A stretch of 64,000 bases of DNA from Asinibacterium sp. OR53 (lineage in GTDB: Bacteria; Bacteroidota; Bacteroidia; Chitinophagales; Chitinophagaceae): the NCBI RefSeq assembly GCF_000515315.1, contig NZ_KI911562.1, forward strand, positions 2,823,220 to 2,887,219, in the 5' to 3' direction. Below are positions 9,200-18,452 of this stretch, one piece after another. The notes under the pieces were generated by a model that had not been told where the DNA came from, made no database searches, and was given only the letters and a program-made list of their open reading frames with translations. Both the position numbers and the translations under genes were made by a program. Positions within the stretch are counted from its first letter, which is position 1. The number at the start of each line of letters is the position of its first letter.

Positions 9200-10510
9200 C
9201 TAGTTATAAAAATTAGTTCCTGTATAAAAGTTGATGTCTTCAAACGCACTTACCCTGTTGAACTGGATGGAATTGATCTGCAGGGTATTCGATTTATAGG
9301 CATCGTAAAAATCCAGGAAATCCAGCAGGCCTATGTTGCGGCGCTGGTAGTTGATCAGCACTTCATTCAGCAGCCTGTCGAAATCGCCGGAGAATTTGGG
9401 GTCGATGTTCTTATACAGTTTGTTGTTATCATAAGCTTTTTGCAGCGCCCTGTATAGCTGTTCTTCCACCGAAGCTTCCACGCTTTTCTCCATTGTCTGG
9501 TTCACCTGGATCATCGCTTTGGCCGATTTGATATTGCCCTGGTTCCTGTTGAAAATGGGCAGGTCCATGGAAACGCCTACCGAATGGAAATTCTGCACAT
9601 AACTACCTAACCGGTCGTACCCTAATGAAGCCGTTAAATCGGGCACCGCCAGTGCTTTCTGGTAATTGTAGTTCAGCTTGCTGATCTGGGTATTGGCGCG
9701 TGCGATCTTCAGGTCTGTACGGCTTTTGAAAGCAGTATCTACCAACGTAGTCAGACTGTACGCGGCCGGGTCGAGCGCGGCGTTTTTTTGTGTATCAACG
9801 ATGGGCGACACATACACGTTTTTTACCTGCATTACCAGTCTCAGTTCACTTTGCGTATCGTTGATCTGGTTAATGAGGTCGTTGTATTCGCTTTGCAGGC
9901 TGTAGAGCTGCGCTTTGATACGTACTACTTCTTTCTCTGCAATATATCCCTTGCCTTGCTGCGATTCAAAAGCAGTTACTACCTGCTGCATAGCACTGAT
10001 CTCTTTGTTGTACACTTTGGCCGATCGCTGCAGGTAATAGATATTGAAGAAATCGGTACGCAAAGTATATTTCAGTGTGCGCAGCAGATCGTAGAACTGG
10101 TATTCGGCCAGTTTGGCATTGGCTTCGGCGATCCTGATCTGCTTATTTCTTTTGCCGGCCAGTAAGATCAGTTGCGATATGGCTGCGGTGTTTTCGGCAT
10201 AATTGAAAAAACCGGCGTTTACCACATTGGAAGATTCATCGTGGATGCCGAATATGGGGCCACGCGCATAAGCGAGGTTGGGATTGGGCCAAAGCTTCGC
10301 CTGGATGATCAACGCCTTCTGTGCATCGATATTATAGCGTTGCGCCAATAACAAGAGGTTGTTCCGTAAAAAGATCTGTTCTGCAGAATCCAGGGTCAGA
10401 CTCGTACTATCTACCTTTATAGGAGCAGCCGGTGCCGGGTTTTGTGCATTTGCCAGAGCAGAAACATCCAGCAAGCACGCCAGCAGCAATATCCGGTAAA
10501 AGACTTTCAT
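9200..10510 (-). CDS. TolC-family outer-membrane efflux channel
   Basis: Outer-membrane factor of the metal efflux system. The 436-residue protein starts with a signal peptide (MKVFYRILLLACLLDVSALANA). It shows the duplicated TolC layout: long helices with LNLTxAxxxx-like starts (SLTLDSAEQIFLRNN near residue 35) and a second half with DLPIFNRNQGNIKSA. The second motif is typical of CzcC/CusC-like channels. The ATG at 10510 precedes a clean signal peptide; a longer in-frame start at 10606 is not credible. It is the second gene of the operon. Confidence 0.88.
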   Translation of the reverse strand: MKVFYRILLLACLLDVSALANAQNPAPAAPIKVDSTSLTLDSAEQIFLRNNLLLLAQRYNIDAQKALIIQAKLWPNPNLAYARGPIFGIHDESSNVVNAGFFNYAENTAAISQLILLAGKRNKQIRIAEANAKLAEYQFYDLLRTLKYTLRTDFFNIYYLQRSAKVYNKEISAMQQVVTAFESQQGKGYIAEKEVVRIKAQLYSLQSEYNDLINQINDTQSELRLVMQVKNVYVSPIVDTQKNAALDPAAYSLTTLVDTAFKSRTDLKIARANTQISKLNYNYQKALAVPDLTASLGYDRLGSYVQNFHSVGVSMDLPIFNRNQGNIKSAKAMIQVNQTMEKSVEASVEEQLYRALQKAYDNNKLYKNIDPKFSGDFDRLLNEVLINYQRRNIGLLDFLDFYDAYKSNTLQINSIQFNRVSAFEDINFYTGTNFYN

Positions 10511-10653
10511 GTAAATATTCGATTTGGGTTCAAGAGTTACAAAATCATCATTACAGACTTCCTGGTTTTCAGGCTTTGTAACGGCGCTGCCAGGAAGGTC
10601 TATCATGCTTTATTTATTCAACTAAAATAAATATTAGTATAAAAATGCTGTTA

Positions 10654-11037
10654 TCAGCACTTCGGGGGTGGGGGATTGATCTCTTTGAAAAAGAGATAGC
10701 GATAAGGATCTATTACCGAAGCAGTATGATCGATTAGTGGCTCTTCTTCTTTCTGCAAAAAAGCAAACCCATCGGGGATGAAGAGCTTGATATTGGAATG
10801 CTTTTCAAACTGTGCTTTTGAGCTGGTCGATTGCTGCTCCGATTCGGGGAAAGCGTTCTTATGGTCTAAGACGATCTCTGTTACGTATTCAATGATGGTA
10901 TTCAGGTCATTGAACTCATAGAGATTGGTGGTATGAAATGGCTGAAAATCAATGGCATTGGTACTCAGGTTGAGTATCTGCAACGCCATTAACAACAGAA
11001 GCGCCCGTTGGGCTATATGTAACAATTTCTTTACCAA
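10654..11037 (-). CDS. Small hypothetical protein at the head of the metal efflux operon
   Basis: A 127-residue protein of unknown function. It has a basic N-terminus and one hydrophobic segment (residues 4-25, KLLHIAQRALLLLMALQILN) that could be a signal peptide or membrane anchor. An acidic, polar region follows, and it ends in the odd tail NPPPPKC. It lies 143 bp upstream of the TolC-like start, on the same strand. Similar small proteins sit upstream of CzcCBA-type operons in other Bacteroidota as far as I recall, suggesting an accessory or sensing role. It has no metal-ligand cluster that I can recognise. Confidence 0.65.
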   Translation of the reverse strand: MVKKLLHIAQRALLLLMALQILNLSTNAIDFQPFHTTNLYEFNDLNTIIEYVTEIVLDHKNAFPESEQQSTSSKAQFEKHSNIKLFIPDGFAFLQKEEEPLIDHTASVIDPYRYLFFKEINPPPPKC

Positions 11038-11101
11038 GGGTTATTCAGGCGCAAATTACGCTAATATTTGTTAAATAAAACTTGATTATAAAGGTGCAAT
11101 A

Positions 11102-11131
11102 AAAATCCCGCTGTGTGTGCAGCGGGATTTT
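11102..11131 (-). terminator. Terminator of secDF
   Basis: A perfect 12-bp stem, AAAATCCCGCTG / CAGCGGGATTTT, with a 6-base loop lies 20 bp beyond the secDF stop. On the minus strand it is followed by a T-rich run. It also separates secDF from the efflux operon downstream. Confidence 0.88.
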
Positions 11132-11150
11132 ATCATTTTGAGAATTGTGT

Positions 11151-14100
11151 TTATTTTTTTGTTTCGTCTTTACCCAGGGGTTTGTTCTTCGCAAAGTCAA
11201 CCAGTATCGGCGCTGCCACGAAGATGGACGAATAAGTACCGGTTACCACACCAATCAGCATCGCAAACGCAAATCCACGGGTTACTTCTCCTCCGAAAAT
11301 AAAGAGGATCAGGATGGTGAGGAATACCGTGAGTGAAGTCATAACGGTACGGCTCAGCGTATCGTTGATGGCCCTGTTGATGATGGCTGCATTGCTGGAG
11401 CCTTTCAACAGTTTGCTGTCTTCACGTATACGGTCGTACACGATCACGGTATCGTTCATAGAGAAACCGATCACCGTTAGGATGGCTGCGATGAAGTGCT
11501 GGTCGATCTCCAGCGGGAAGGGCACAACTTTACGCGCGAAGCTGAACACGATGAGGGTTACGAACACGTCGTGCAGCAAAGAGAAAATGGTACCCAATGA
11601 ATATCGCCAGTCGCGGAAACGGATGAAGATATACAAACAAATAGCGATGATGGCGAATATGGTGGCTTTGGTAGCTCCAGCCTTCAGGTCATCCGAGATA
11701 GTAGGCAGCACCGTTTGAGAGCTTTGCTTGTACTTGGTTTCAAACTCGTTGAACGTGATGTTCTGCGGCAGGTGTTTGTGCAGGCCGTTGAACAACATTT
11801 GTTCTACCAGCGAATCCACGTGGTTGCCGGTTTCGTGTATCTTGTAAGATGTTGTGATGTTCAACTGGTGCGTAGAGTTCACCGTTTTGATAATGGGCGC
11901 TTCGCCGAATACCTTTTTCAGTTCATCGGTAATCTCTGACTGGCTCACAGCATGGTCGAATTTGATGGTATAGCTGCGGCCTCCGGAGAATTCCACACCC
12001 TCATCGAACCCGTTGAAGAAAGTGCTGATACCTAATATGAGTATCACAACAGAAATACCATAAGCGATCTTCCTGTATTCGATGAATTTGAAAGCGGCAT
12101 GCTTGAAAATGCGCTTTGAAATACCGGTGAAATATTCAAAGTGGCGGTTCTTATTGGTGTAGAAATCTGTGATCAGTCTCGATACCAGGATACCGCAGAA
12201 CAGCGACAACAAAATACCGATGATCTGTGTGGTAGCGAAGCCCAATACCGGGCCCAGGCCAAAATAGGCCAGGATGATAGCGGTGAGCAATGTAGTCACG
12301 TGCGCATCGAGTACGGGTGACAATGAACGCTTGTAGCCATCGTTCACAGCCAGCTGATAAGATTTGCCCCTGCTCAGTTCTTCCTTGATACGCTCGAAGA
12401 TGATTACGTTCGTATCTACCGCCATACCAATCGTGAGTACCAGACCCGCGATACCGGGCGCAGTAAGGGTGAAGCCCAGTGCGCTCAGCACACCAATGGT
12501 GAAGAGCAGGTTCAGTATCAGCGCGATATTGGCTACCCAGCCTGCAGTATTGAAGTACAGCAGCATCAGGGCGAAGATCACGATGAATGCAATGAGGAAC
12601 GACAGTCCGCCGCCGGTGATGGATTCTTTACCGAGTGTTGGACCTACCTGCTGCTCCTGCACAATCTTGGCCGGTGCAGGCAGTTTACCGCTTTCTAAGA
12701 TTTCAGAAAGGTCTTGCGCTTCTTTGATGGTATAACTTCCGGAGATCTGCGAACTACCGGTGGTAATAGGATCGTTCACATTCGGAGCAGAGTATACAAA
12801 GTTATCGAGCACAATGGCAATGGGTTTGCCCACGTTGCGGGTGGTCATCTTTGCCCATATATTGGTGCCGATCTTATCCATGTTCATCTTGATGGCAATG
12901 CGTCCGCGCTCGTCGTAATCCTGCGCAGCATTGGTAATATGGTCACCTTCCAGTTCAGCTTGTCCGTTGTCGAGGGTCTTGATGGCATAGAGCATCAGGA
13001 TGTTTTTCATCTTCGGATCGCCCGATTCGGTTTTGCCGTACATGAATACCAGGTTGGAAGGGAACTTGTTCTTCACCAGGTCCATCCGCAGGTAATCATT
13101 GAGCGTGCCGGTATCTTTTGCCTGGATATAACCCAAAGCGGCAGGATAGATGGGTTTGCCACCTTTGTCCTGGTAAGGCTGCGTAAACTGCAATAAGCGC
13201 GCGATCGGATTCTTATTAGAATTGATCTTGTTTGAATCGGCTTTGGCAGTTTCTCCATGTGTGTTGCCTAATCCTGAAAGCGTGGCAGTTTTGTTGGTAT
13301 CTGCCTTGGCAGTAGCTGTGGTTGTTTCAACAGCGGCTTTTTTAGCAGTATCTTTTGGAGCGCTGCCGTTGAGATAATCTTCCACGGCTTTATCGGCCGC
13401 TACGATGCCATTCTGCAGGTCGCGGCTTTCAAAAGTGTACACTTCAAAGAACTGCAGGTTGGCAGTAGACTGGAGGTAATTCCTTACCCTTTCTTTATCG
13501 TTGACGCCTGCCAGTTCAATGCTGATAATGCCTTTGGCAAGATCGGGGTTGATATTGGGAGATGCCACACCAAAACGGTCGATCCTGGTACGCAGGATAC
13601 GGTAGGTGTTGTTGAAAGCAGCAGTGGCCTGTTCTTTCAGGTAGCCCGCTACCGCGTCATCGCTGGCATCGAACTTAACCTTGCCGTTGCTGCGGGCCGC
13701 AAAGAAAGGAGCCAGCTTACCGGTGGGGTTTAACTTGGAATATTCATCACGGAAAAGGGTGATGAGGTCGGCGCCGCCATTGGCTTTGCGCAATACGGCT
13801 GCGTCGAGCGCTTTATTGAACTGTGCGTCTTTGGTGAAATTGGCCAGTGATTTGATCAAACCGTCAAGCCCCACTTCCATGGTCACGCTCATACCACCCT
13901 GGAGATCCAGACCCAGCATCAGTTCTTTTTCTTTGGCGCTGCTGTAAGTAGTGAGACCAAAAGCGAGCTTGGTATCTTTGGTGCTGTCGAGCAAACGTTG
14001 CAACCTTTCTTTTTTCAGTTCAGCGAGACTGTCTGCATACAATGCCTGTAATTCCTTATTGCCGGGATATTTAACTTCGGGTGAAGGGAAGCGTTTAACC

Positions 14101-14225
14101 CAGGCTTCGGCTTTTGCATCCTGGGCGTTTTCATGGCTGTGGACGAACCAGGTAAAAGATAATTGGTACAAGCAGATCACAATCAGTGCAATCGCAAAAA
14201 ATCGCACTAAACCTTTCAGTTGCAT
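11151..14225 (-). CDS. secDF: Fused protein translocase subunit SecDF
   Basis: Inner-membrane accessory of the SecYEG translocon that uses the proton gradient to pull preproteins outward. SecD and SecF are fused in one 1024-residue chain, as is usual in Bacteroidota. SecD is marked by LGLDLQGGM at residues 104-112 and a TM block after about residue 540. SecF is marked by GVEFSGGRSYTIKF and GFSMNDTVIVYDRIRED. The first periplasmic domain contains a low-complexity insert rich in K, T, A and D (about residues 290-340), likely a flexible linker. It is single in its transcription unit. A partner, YajC, is encoded 4.7 kb away. Confidence 0.97.
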   Translation of the reverse strand: MQLKGLVRFFAIALIVICLYQLSFTWFVHSHENAQDAKAEAWVKRFPSPEVKYPGNKELQALYADSLAELKKERLQRLLDSTKDTKLAFGLTTYSSAKEKELMLGLDLQGGMSVTMEVGLDGLIKSLANFTKDAQFNKALDAAVLRKANGGADLITLFRDEYSKLNPTGKLAPFFAARSNGKVKFDASDDAVAGYLKEQATAAFNNTYRILRTRIDRFGVASPNINPDLAKGIISIELAGVNDKERVRNYLQSTANLQFFEVYTFESRDLQNGIVAADKAVEDYLNGSAPKDTAKKAAVETTTATAKADTNKTATLSGLGNTHGETAKADSNKINSNKNPIARLLQFTQPYQDKGGKPIYPAALGYIQAKDTGTLNDYLRMDLVKNKFPSNLVFMYGKTESGDPKMKNILMLYAIKTLDNGQAELEGDHITNAAQDYDERGRIAIKMNMDKIGTNIWAKMTTRNVGKPIAIVLDNFVYSAPNVNDPITTGSSQISGSYTIKEAQDLSEILESGKLPAPAKIVQEQQVGPTLGKESITGGGLSFLIAFIVIFALMLLYFNTAGWVANIALILNLLFTIGVLSALGFTLTAPGIAGLVLTIGMAVDTNVIIFERIKEELSRGKSYQLAVNDGYKRSLSPVLDAHVTTLLTAIILAYFGLGPVLGFATTQIIGILLSLFCGILVSRLITDFYTNKNRHFEYFTGISKRIFKHAAFKFIEYRKIAYGISVVILILGISTFFNGFDEGVEFSGGRSYTIKFDHAVSQSEITDELKKVFGEAPIIKTVNSTHQLNITTSYKIHETGNHVDSLVEQMLFNGLHKHLPQNITFNEFETKYKQSSQTVLPTISDDLKAGATKATIFAIIAICLYIFIRFRDWRYSLGTIFSLLHDVFVTLIVFSFARKVVPFPLEIDQHFIAAILTVIGFSMNDTVIVYDRIREDSKLLKGSSNAAIINRAINDTLSRTVMTSLTVFLTILILFIFGGEVTRGFAFAMLIGVVTGTYSSIFVAAPILVDFAKNKPLGKDETKK

Positions 14226-14260
14226 ATTCGTAACGGTTTAATCAGTTTTTTTAGAGTGGG

Positions 14261-14268
14261 CAAAGATA
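14261..14268 (-). promoter_or_regulatory. Candidate -7 box for secDF
   Basis: The minus strand reads TATCTTTG, a perfect TAnnTTTG match, 35 bases upstream of the secDF ATG. The expected -33 TTTG is not evident, so this is a partial call. Confidence 0.4.
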
Positions 14269-14293
14269 GGGGAAAGGGGGTAATATATAGAAG

Positions 14294-14776
14294 CTATTTG
14301 GATTTGACGTCGGTAAGGGTTACATCGAAAAAAAGAGGTGAATTAGGGGGTATGGCACCCGAGCCCATGCAGCTATATGCCAGTGAAGAAGGCAATACCA
14401 TTTTGATCCTGCCGCCTTTTTGCAGCAAGGGGATGGCTATTTTCCAACCGTCGATTACACCCGACAGACTGAAAGTAACGGGGTTGGCTGCAGCGTCGAA
14501 CGTGGTGTTGTTCATCAGCTTGCCGGTATATACCACACTGATGATAGAATCCACGGTTGGCCTGGAGCCGGAGCCGGGACTGACGATTTCGTATAATATG
14601 CCACTGCTGTGCTCGGTGTAATTGATGTTATTGGCAGTACAATAGGCCACCATCTGGCTTTTTTCTGAGGCAACAGATGCCGGTTGGCAGGCGCCTGAAT
14701 CGGTCTTACCACAGGAAATGATCAATAAAGAGGATAGAGAAAGGAAAAGAACCGAAGCGAACAATAGCTTTTTCAT
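14294..14776 (-). CDS. FKBP-type peptidyl-prolyl isomerase lipoprotein
   Basis: Extracytoplasmic proline isomerase that helps exported proteins fold. The 160-residue chain begins with a lipoprotein signal (SLSSLLIISC, lipid Cys22). It contains an FKBP fold with SVVYTGKLMNNTTFD, FSLSGVIDGWKIAIPLLQKG and the closing IPPNSPLFFDVTL. Several FKBP-pocket residues (Tyr, Phe-Asp, Val-Ile, Trp, Tyr, Phe) are conserved in these blocks. The ATG at 14776 is used; the frame is open to 15001 but that part has no signal-like start and overlaps the next gene. Confidence 0.88.
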   Translation of the reverse strand: MKKLLFASVLFLSLSSLLIISCGKTDSGACQPASVASEKSQMVAYCTANNINYTEHSSGILYEIVSPGSGSRPTVDSIISVVYTGKLMNNTTFDAAANPVTFSLSGVIDGWKIAIPLLQKGGRIKMVLPSSLAYSCMGSGAIPPNSPLFFDVTLTDVKSK

Positions 14777-14831
14777 TGGAAGGGCAGTCAGTTTTATTTT
14801 ATGATCGAATAATTCAATGCGTTGCTGTAAT

Positions 14832-15167
14832 CTAAGACCCTTTTTCAGGTTCGTTGGCTGCATGCGACCTGTTTCTTTTTGCCATAAGTTCCTGGTAACG
14901 TTGCTCTTGCATTTCCCACCGGAACTTGCGGTAGAAAAACGCCAGGAAAAAAGAAAGCAATAAAATGGCCAGGATGAATACCACCGAACTGAAGCTCGCA
15001 TTGGCCACCATTTCGGCGCGCTGGTACCAGCCGGAGGATAAACTAACCAAAATGAGTATGCCTATCATAAAGCCGGAGGACATGCCTACCAGGAGGGGTC
15101 GGATACTTGTTTTCTGTTTTTCCCTGTTTTCAGCCCAATACTTCACAAAATCATCATCGTGCTGCAT
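14832..15167 (-). CDS. Small two-helix membrane protein, unknown
   Basis: A 111-residue protein of unknown function. The N-terminus is short, polar and acidic (MQHDDDFVKYWAENREKQK). Two membrane helices follow at about residues 25-45 and 60-80 (VVFILAILLLSFFLAFFY). The tail is charged with a helical RWEMQEQRYQELMAKR stretch. The frame is open further upstream to 15290, but that portion would pass through the groEL terminator. A TATATTTG box ends only 4 bases before this ATG, so its message may have almost no leader. It lies 55 bp upstream of the FKBP gene and may be co-transcribed with it. Confidence 0.65.
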   Translation of the reverse strand: MQHDDDFVKYWAENREKQKTSIRPLLVGMSSGFMIGILILVSLSSGWYQRAEMVANASFSSVVFILAILLLSFFLAFFYRKFRWEMQEQRYQELMAKRNRSHAANEPEKGS

Positions 15168-15171
15168 TGAA

Positions 15172-15179
15172 CAAATATA
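15172..15179 (-). promoter_or_regulatory. Candidate -7 box immediately before the small membrane protein
   Basis: The minus strand reads TATATTTG, then TTCA, then the ATG. This matches the TAnnTTTG consensus but leaves room for essentially no 5' leader. No clear -33 element. Confidence 0.35.
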
Positions 15180-15203
15180 GGATGAATCGGTGCATAATAA
15201 AAA

Positions 15204-15229
15204 TCCCTGTAACGATTGTGTTACAGGGA
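15204..15229 (-). terminator. Terminator of groES-groEL
   Basis: A perfect 10-bp stem (TCCCTGTAAC / GTTACAGGGA) with a 6-base loop lies 24 bp past the groEL stop. On the minus strand it is followed by TTTTTATTA. Confidence 0.85.
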
Positions 15230-15252
15230 CTTTATTCATAGTGAGGTATTGA

Positions 15253-16887
15253 TTAATATCCACCCATTCCACCCATATCAGGTGCGCCATGAGGCATCGG
15301 AGCTTCAGGCTTGGGTTTGTCGGCGATCACACACTCAGTGGTCAGCAGCATAGAAGCGATAGAAGCGGCGTTTTCCAGTGCTACGCGGGTTACTTTGGTA
15401 GGGTCGATTACACCTGCTTTGAACAGGTTCTCGTATACCTCGGTGCGGGCGTTGAAACCGAAATCGGCTTTGCCTTCTTTGATCTTCTGTACCACGATAG
15501 AACCTTCGATACCGCTGTTGGCAACGATCTGGCGAAGGGGCTCTTCGATGGCGCGTTTAACGATCTGGATACCGGTGATCTCGTCTTCGTTACCACCTTT
15601 CAGTTTTTCCAGGGTTTCTACGGCACGGATATAAGCCACACCACCACCCGGTACAATGCCTTCTTCAACGGCAGCGCGTGTTGCGTGCAGGGCATCGTCT
15701 ACGCGGTCTTTCTTTTCTTTCATTTCTACTTCAGTAGCAGCACCTACATACAGTACAGCCACACCACCACTCAGTTTAGCCAGGCGCTCCTGGAGTTTTT
15801 CGCGGTCGTAGTCAGAAGTGGTATTCTCGATCTGTGCTTTGATCTGGTTTACGCGGGCAACGATATCGGCTTTTTTACCTTTACCGCCAACGATGGTGGT
15901 ATTGTCTTTATCGATGGTGATTGAAGCAGCCTGACCCAGGTAGCTGAGGTCGGCATTCTCCAGTTTGAAGCCCTGCTCTTCGCTTACTACAGTACCTGCA
16001 GTGAGGATAGCGATATCGGTGAGCATTTCTTTCCTGCGGTCGCCAAAGCCGGGTGCTTTAACAGCAGCCACTTTAATGGTACCACGCAGTTTGTTCACCA
16101 CCAGGGTAGCGAGTGCTTCACCTTCGAGGTCTTCGGCGATGATCACGAGCGGACGGCCGCTCTGTGCTACTTTCTCCAGGATGTGGAGGATATCTTTCAT
16201 AGCGCTGATCTTCTTGTCGTAGATCAGGATGAAGGGGTTCTGCAGTTCAGCTTCCATTTTTTCGCTGTTGGTAACGAAATAAGGAGAGATATAACCGCGA
16301 TCGAACTGCATACCTTCTACTACGTCAACGGTAGTATCGGTGCCTTTTGCTTCTTCTACAGTGATCACACCTTCTTTGCCTACTTTGCTCATAGCCTGGG
16401 CAATCAGCTTACCGATTTCCATATCGCTGTTGGCAGAGATAGCAGCTACCTGCTCAATTTTTTTGGTGTCGTTACCTACAGTCTGTGATTGCGCTTTCAG
16501 GCTTTCAATCACTTTGGCAACGGCTTTGTCGATACCGCGCTTCAGGTCCATCGGGTTGGCGCCTGCTGCTACGTTCTTCAAACCTTCGCTGATGATAGAC
16601 TGGGCCAGTACAGTAGCGGTAGTGGTACCATCACCTGCAATATCTGCAGTTTTGGAAGCCACTTCTTTTACCATCTGGGCGCCCATGTTCTCGATGGCGT
16701 CTTCCAGTTCAATTTCTTTTGCTACGGTTACACCATCTTTAGTAATAGAAGGCGCACCGAATTTTTTCTCGATAACCACGTTACGGCCTTTAGGACCGAG
16801 GGTTACTTTTACAGCGTTGGCCAGGGTGTCAACGCCTTTTTTCATTTTATTTCTTGCTTCGATATCGAAGAATATCTGCTTTGCCAT
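15253..16887 (-). CDS. groEL: Chaperonin GroEL (Hsp60)
   Basis: Cytosolic 14-subunit folding chamber that works with GroES. The 544 residues match the family. Signatures are [17 protein letters not shown] near residue 30, the ATP-binding [14 protein letters not shown] near 86-99, and [15 protein letters not shown] near 403. The C-terminus has the flexible Gly/Met tail, here MGGMGGY, shorter than the GGM repeats of E. coli. It follows groES by 80 bp on the same strand. No CIRCE operator is visible upstream of the pair. Confidence 0.99.
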   Translation of the reverse strand: MAKQIFFDIEARNKMKKGVDTLANAVKVTLGPKGRNVVIEKKFGAPSITKDGVTVAKEIELEDAIENMGAQMVKEVASKTADIAGDGTTTATVLAQSIISEGLKNVAAGANPMDLKRGIDKAVAKVIESLKAQSQTVGNDTKKIEQVAAISANSDMEIGKLIAQAMSKVGKEGVITVEEAKGTDTTVDVVEGMQFDRGYISPYFVTNSEKMEAELQNPFILIYDKKISAMKDILHILEKVAQSGRPLVIIAEDLEGEALATLVVNKLRGTIKVAAVKAPGFGDRRKEMLTDIAILTAGTVVSEEQGFKLENADLSYLGQAASITIDKDNTTIVGGKGKKADIVARVNQIKAQIENTTSDYDREKLQERLAKLSGGVAVLYVGAATEVEMKEKKDRVDDALHATRAAVEEGIVPGGGVAYIRAVETLEKLKGGNEDEITGIQIVKRAIEEPLRQIVANSGIEGSIVVQKIKEGKADFGFNARTEVYENLFKAGVIDPTKVTRVALENAASIASMLLTTECVIADKPKPEAPMPHGAPDMGGMGGY

Positions 16888-16889
16888 GT

Positions 16890-16960
16890 TATTAGTTTGA
16901 CAATTTGATAATTAGATAATTTGACAATGTATTTATCGGCTCATTGTCGGATTGCCGGAT
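16890..16960. repeat. Imperfect AT-rich repeats in the groES-groEL spacer
   Basis: The 80-bp spacer between groES and groEL carries two copies of TTTGACAAT (16896-16904 and 16920-16928) separated by TTGATAATTAGATAA-like sequence. Short GGATTG units follow. It resembles the dispersed low-complexity intergenic repeats seen in some Bacteroidota. Whether it is a regulatory element or an inert repeat is unknown. Confidence 0.45.
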
Positions 16961-16967
16961 TGGCGAA

Positions 16968-17249
16968 TTAAACAATTGCCAGAATATCGCTCTCACGCAT
17001 GATCAACAGATCCTGTCCTTCGATCTGGATTTCCGTTCCTGCATATTTACCATATAAAACGGTGTCGCCGGTTTTAACGGTCATCGGTTCATCTTTTTTA
17101 CCGGCTCCGGCAGCTACAATAGTGCCGCGTTGGGGTTTTTCTTTAGCGGTGTCGGGGATGATGATACCGCCTGCAGTTTTTTCTTCGGCAGCGGCAGGCT
17201 TAACGATTACCCTGTCGTGCAAAGGTGTAACGTTGAGTTTCTTAGCCAT
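16968..17249 (-). CDS. groES: Co-chaperonin GroES (Hsp10)
   Basis: Seven-subunit lid of the GroEL chamber. The 93-residue chain has the family opening LHDRVIVKP, the GroEL-binding mobile loop with GGIIIPDTA at about residues 27-35, and the beta-hairpin roof region. The closing segment is [12 protein letters not shown]. It is the first gene of the groESL operon. No CIRCE inverted repeat (TTAGCACTC-N9-GAGTGCTAA) was found in the 268 bp upstream, in keeping with other heat-shock control in this phylum. Confidence 0.98.
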   Translation of the reverse strand: MAKKLNVTPLHDRVIVKPAAAEEKTAGGIIIPDTAKEKPQRGTIVAAGAGKKDEPMTVKTGDTVLYGKYAGTEIQIEGQDLLIMRESDILAIV

Positions 17250-17458
17250 ACGTTATTGATTTTTTAATAATTGAGTGAATAATATGCTTCTGCCCATCGA
17301 TTTCCATGCCATCACCATTAGTTAAGCCAAAATTTCAGTCGGCTTCATTTGTGGGTGCCCGGTAAAGTCCCTTTGTCAGAAACGCCCGCAAATATGCACC
17401 AAGTTTTGCTAACCCTGTCAATTTTTCATTTTCCGGGGCATAAATATACCTATTACAT

Positions 17459-17489
17459 TTTGCATGGCCCTATTTATGCGCTACCTTTG
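17459..17489 (+). promoter_or_regulatory. nusB: Promoter for nusB
   Basis: TTTG at 17459-17462, exactly 19 bases, then TACCTTTG at 17482-17489. This is a full match to the Bacteroidota promoter. The initiation point near 17494 lies 20-odd bases before the ATG at 17518, which excludes the longer frame that begins at 17464 inside the promoter. Confidence 0.8.
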
Positions 17490-17517
17490 CCGCTCCCAAA
17501 CAGAGTTCTTAGAAAAT

Positions 17518-18447
17518 ATGATCAGCAGAAGAAATATCCGGGTAAAAGTAATGCAGCTCCTGTATATGATTGAAGCGGCAGACGGTATACCGGCTTTTAA
17601 ACAACCGGTAGGAGAGCTTCAAAAACAGCTCGACAAGAGCCGGGAGCTTTTTGTCTACCTCCTTTATTTCCTGACAGAAGTGGCGCGTTATGCCGAGGTT
17701 AATGCCCAAAAAAGGGCTTCCCGCAACCTGCCCACCGAAGCCGACCTCAACGTTAACACCAAAATTGCCGGTAACCAGCTCCTCTGGCAGATACTGGAAG
17801 ACGATTCTTTTAAAAAGGCAGTCGAAAAAGATATGCCCCAGCAACTGATCGACAGGGAACTGGTGAAAAAGATATATGAAGACCTCACCGGAACGGAACA
17901 ATACCAGACTTATATTGCCACGCCTTCCCGCGATAAGAACAGCGAAAAAGAGATCCTGAAACTGATCTTCACCCATCTCATGTTGCCCAATGAACATTTT
18001 ATCACGCATGTGGAAGAATTATTCAACAACTGGGACGATGACGCCGATATGATTGATCAACTGATGATGAGTTATTTGCAAAAGCCTGCATCTTTCCACC
18101 TCTCGCAAATGCTGAGCGAAGAAAAATGGATCTTTGCGAAGACCCTGCTGGAAACCGTTTTAGAAAAGAAAGAATACACCACCAGTCTCATTACACCCAA
18201 ATTGAAGAACTGGGATGCAGAGCGTATTGCCATACTGGATATGATTTTGATGCGTATGGGCGTTTGCGAATTGCTCTACTTCGAAACCATTCCTACCAAA
18301 GTAACCATCAACGAATACATCGACCTGGCCAAGGAATACAGTACGGCGCAAAGCGGACAGTTTGTAAATGGTATCCTGGATAATATCCATAAGGAACTCA
18401 CTGAAGCCGGGAAGATCAATAAGATACAATACAAAAACAAAATATAA
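17518..18447 (+). CDS. nusB: Transcription antitermination factor NusB
   Basis: RNA-binding factor that joins NusE in the antitermination complex on rRNA operons. The chain is 309 residues, about twice the E. coli length. It keeps the start signature MISRRNIRVKVMQLLYMIE, and the NusB helical domain lies in the C-terminal half (NWDAERIAILDMILMRMGV, then TKVTINEYIDLAKEYST and KFVNGILDNI-like QFVNGILDNI). Long NusB proteins are usual in Bacteroidota. It heads a cluster with a DUF1573 lipoprotein (5 bp away) and yajC (15 bp further). Confidence 0.95.
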   Translation: MISRRNIRVKVMQLLYMIEAADGIPAFKQPVGELQKQLDKSRELFVYLLYFLTEVARYAEVNAQKRASRNLPTEADLNVNTKIAGNQLLWQILEDDSFKKAVEKDMPQQLIDRELVKKIYEDLTGTEQYQTYIATPSRDKNSEKEILKLIFTHLMLPNEHFITHVEELFNNWDDDADMIDQLMMSYLQKPASFHLSQMLSEEKWIFAKTLLETVLEKKEYTTSLITPKLKNWDAERIAILDMILMRMGVCELLYFETIPTKVTINEYIDLAKEYSTAQSGQFVNGILDNIHKELTEAGKINKIQYKNKI

Positions 18448-18452
18448 GTCTT

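Noticed and set aside
15289..15924. 211-codon open frame on the plus strand
   Set aside because: It is antisense to groEL, with no promoter or family signature. Long antisense frames are common over conserved, codon-biased genes.
17250..17517. CIRCE heat-shock operator upstream of groES
   Set aside because: The inverted repeat TTAGCACTC-N9-GAGTGCTAA was looked for and is not there.
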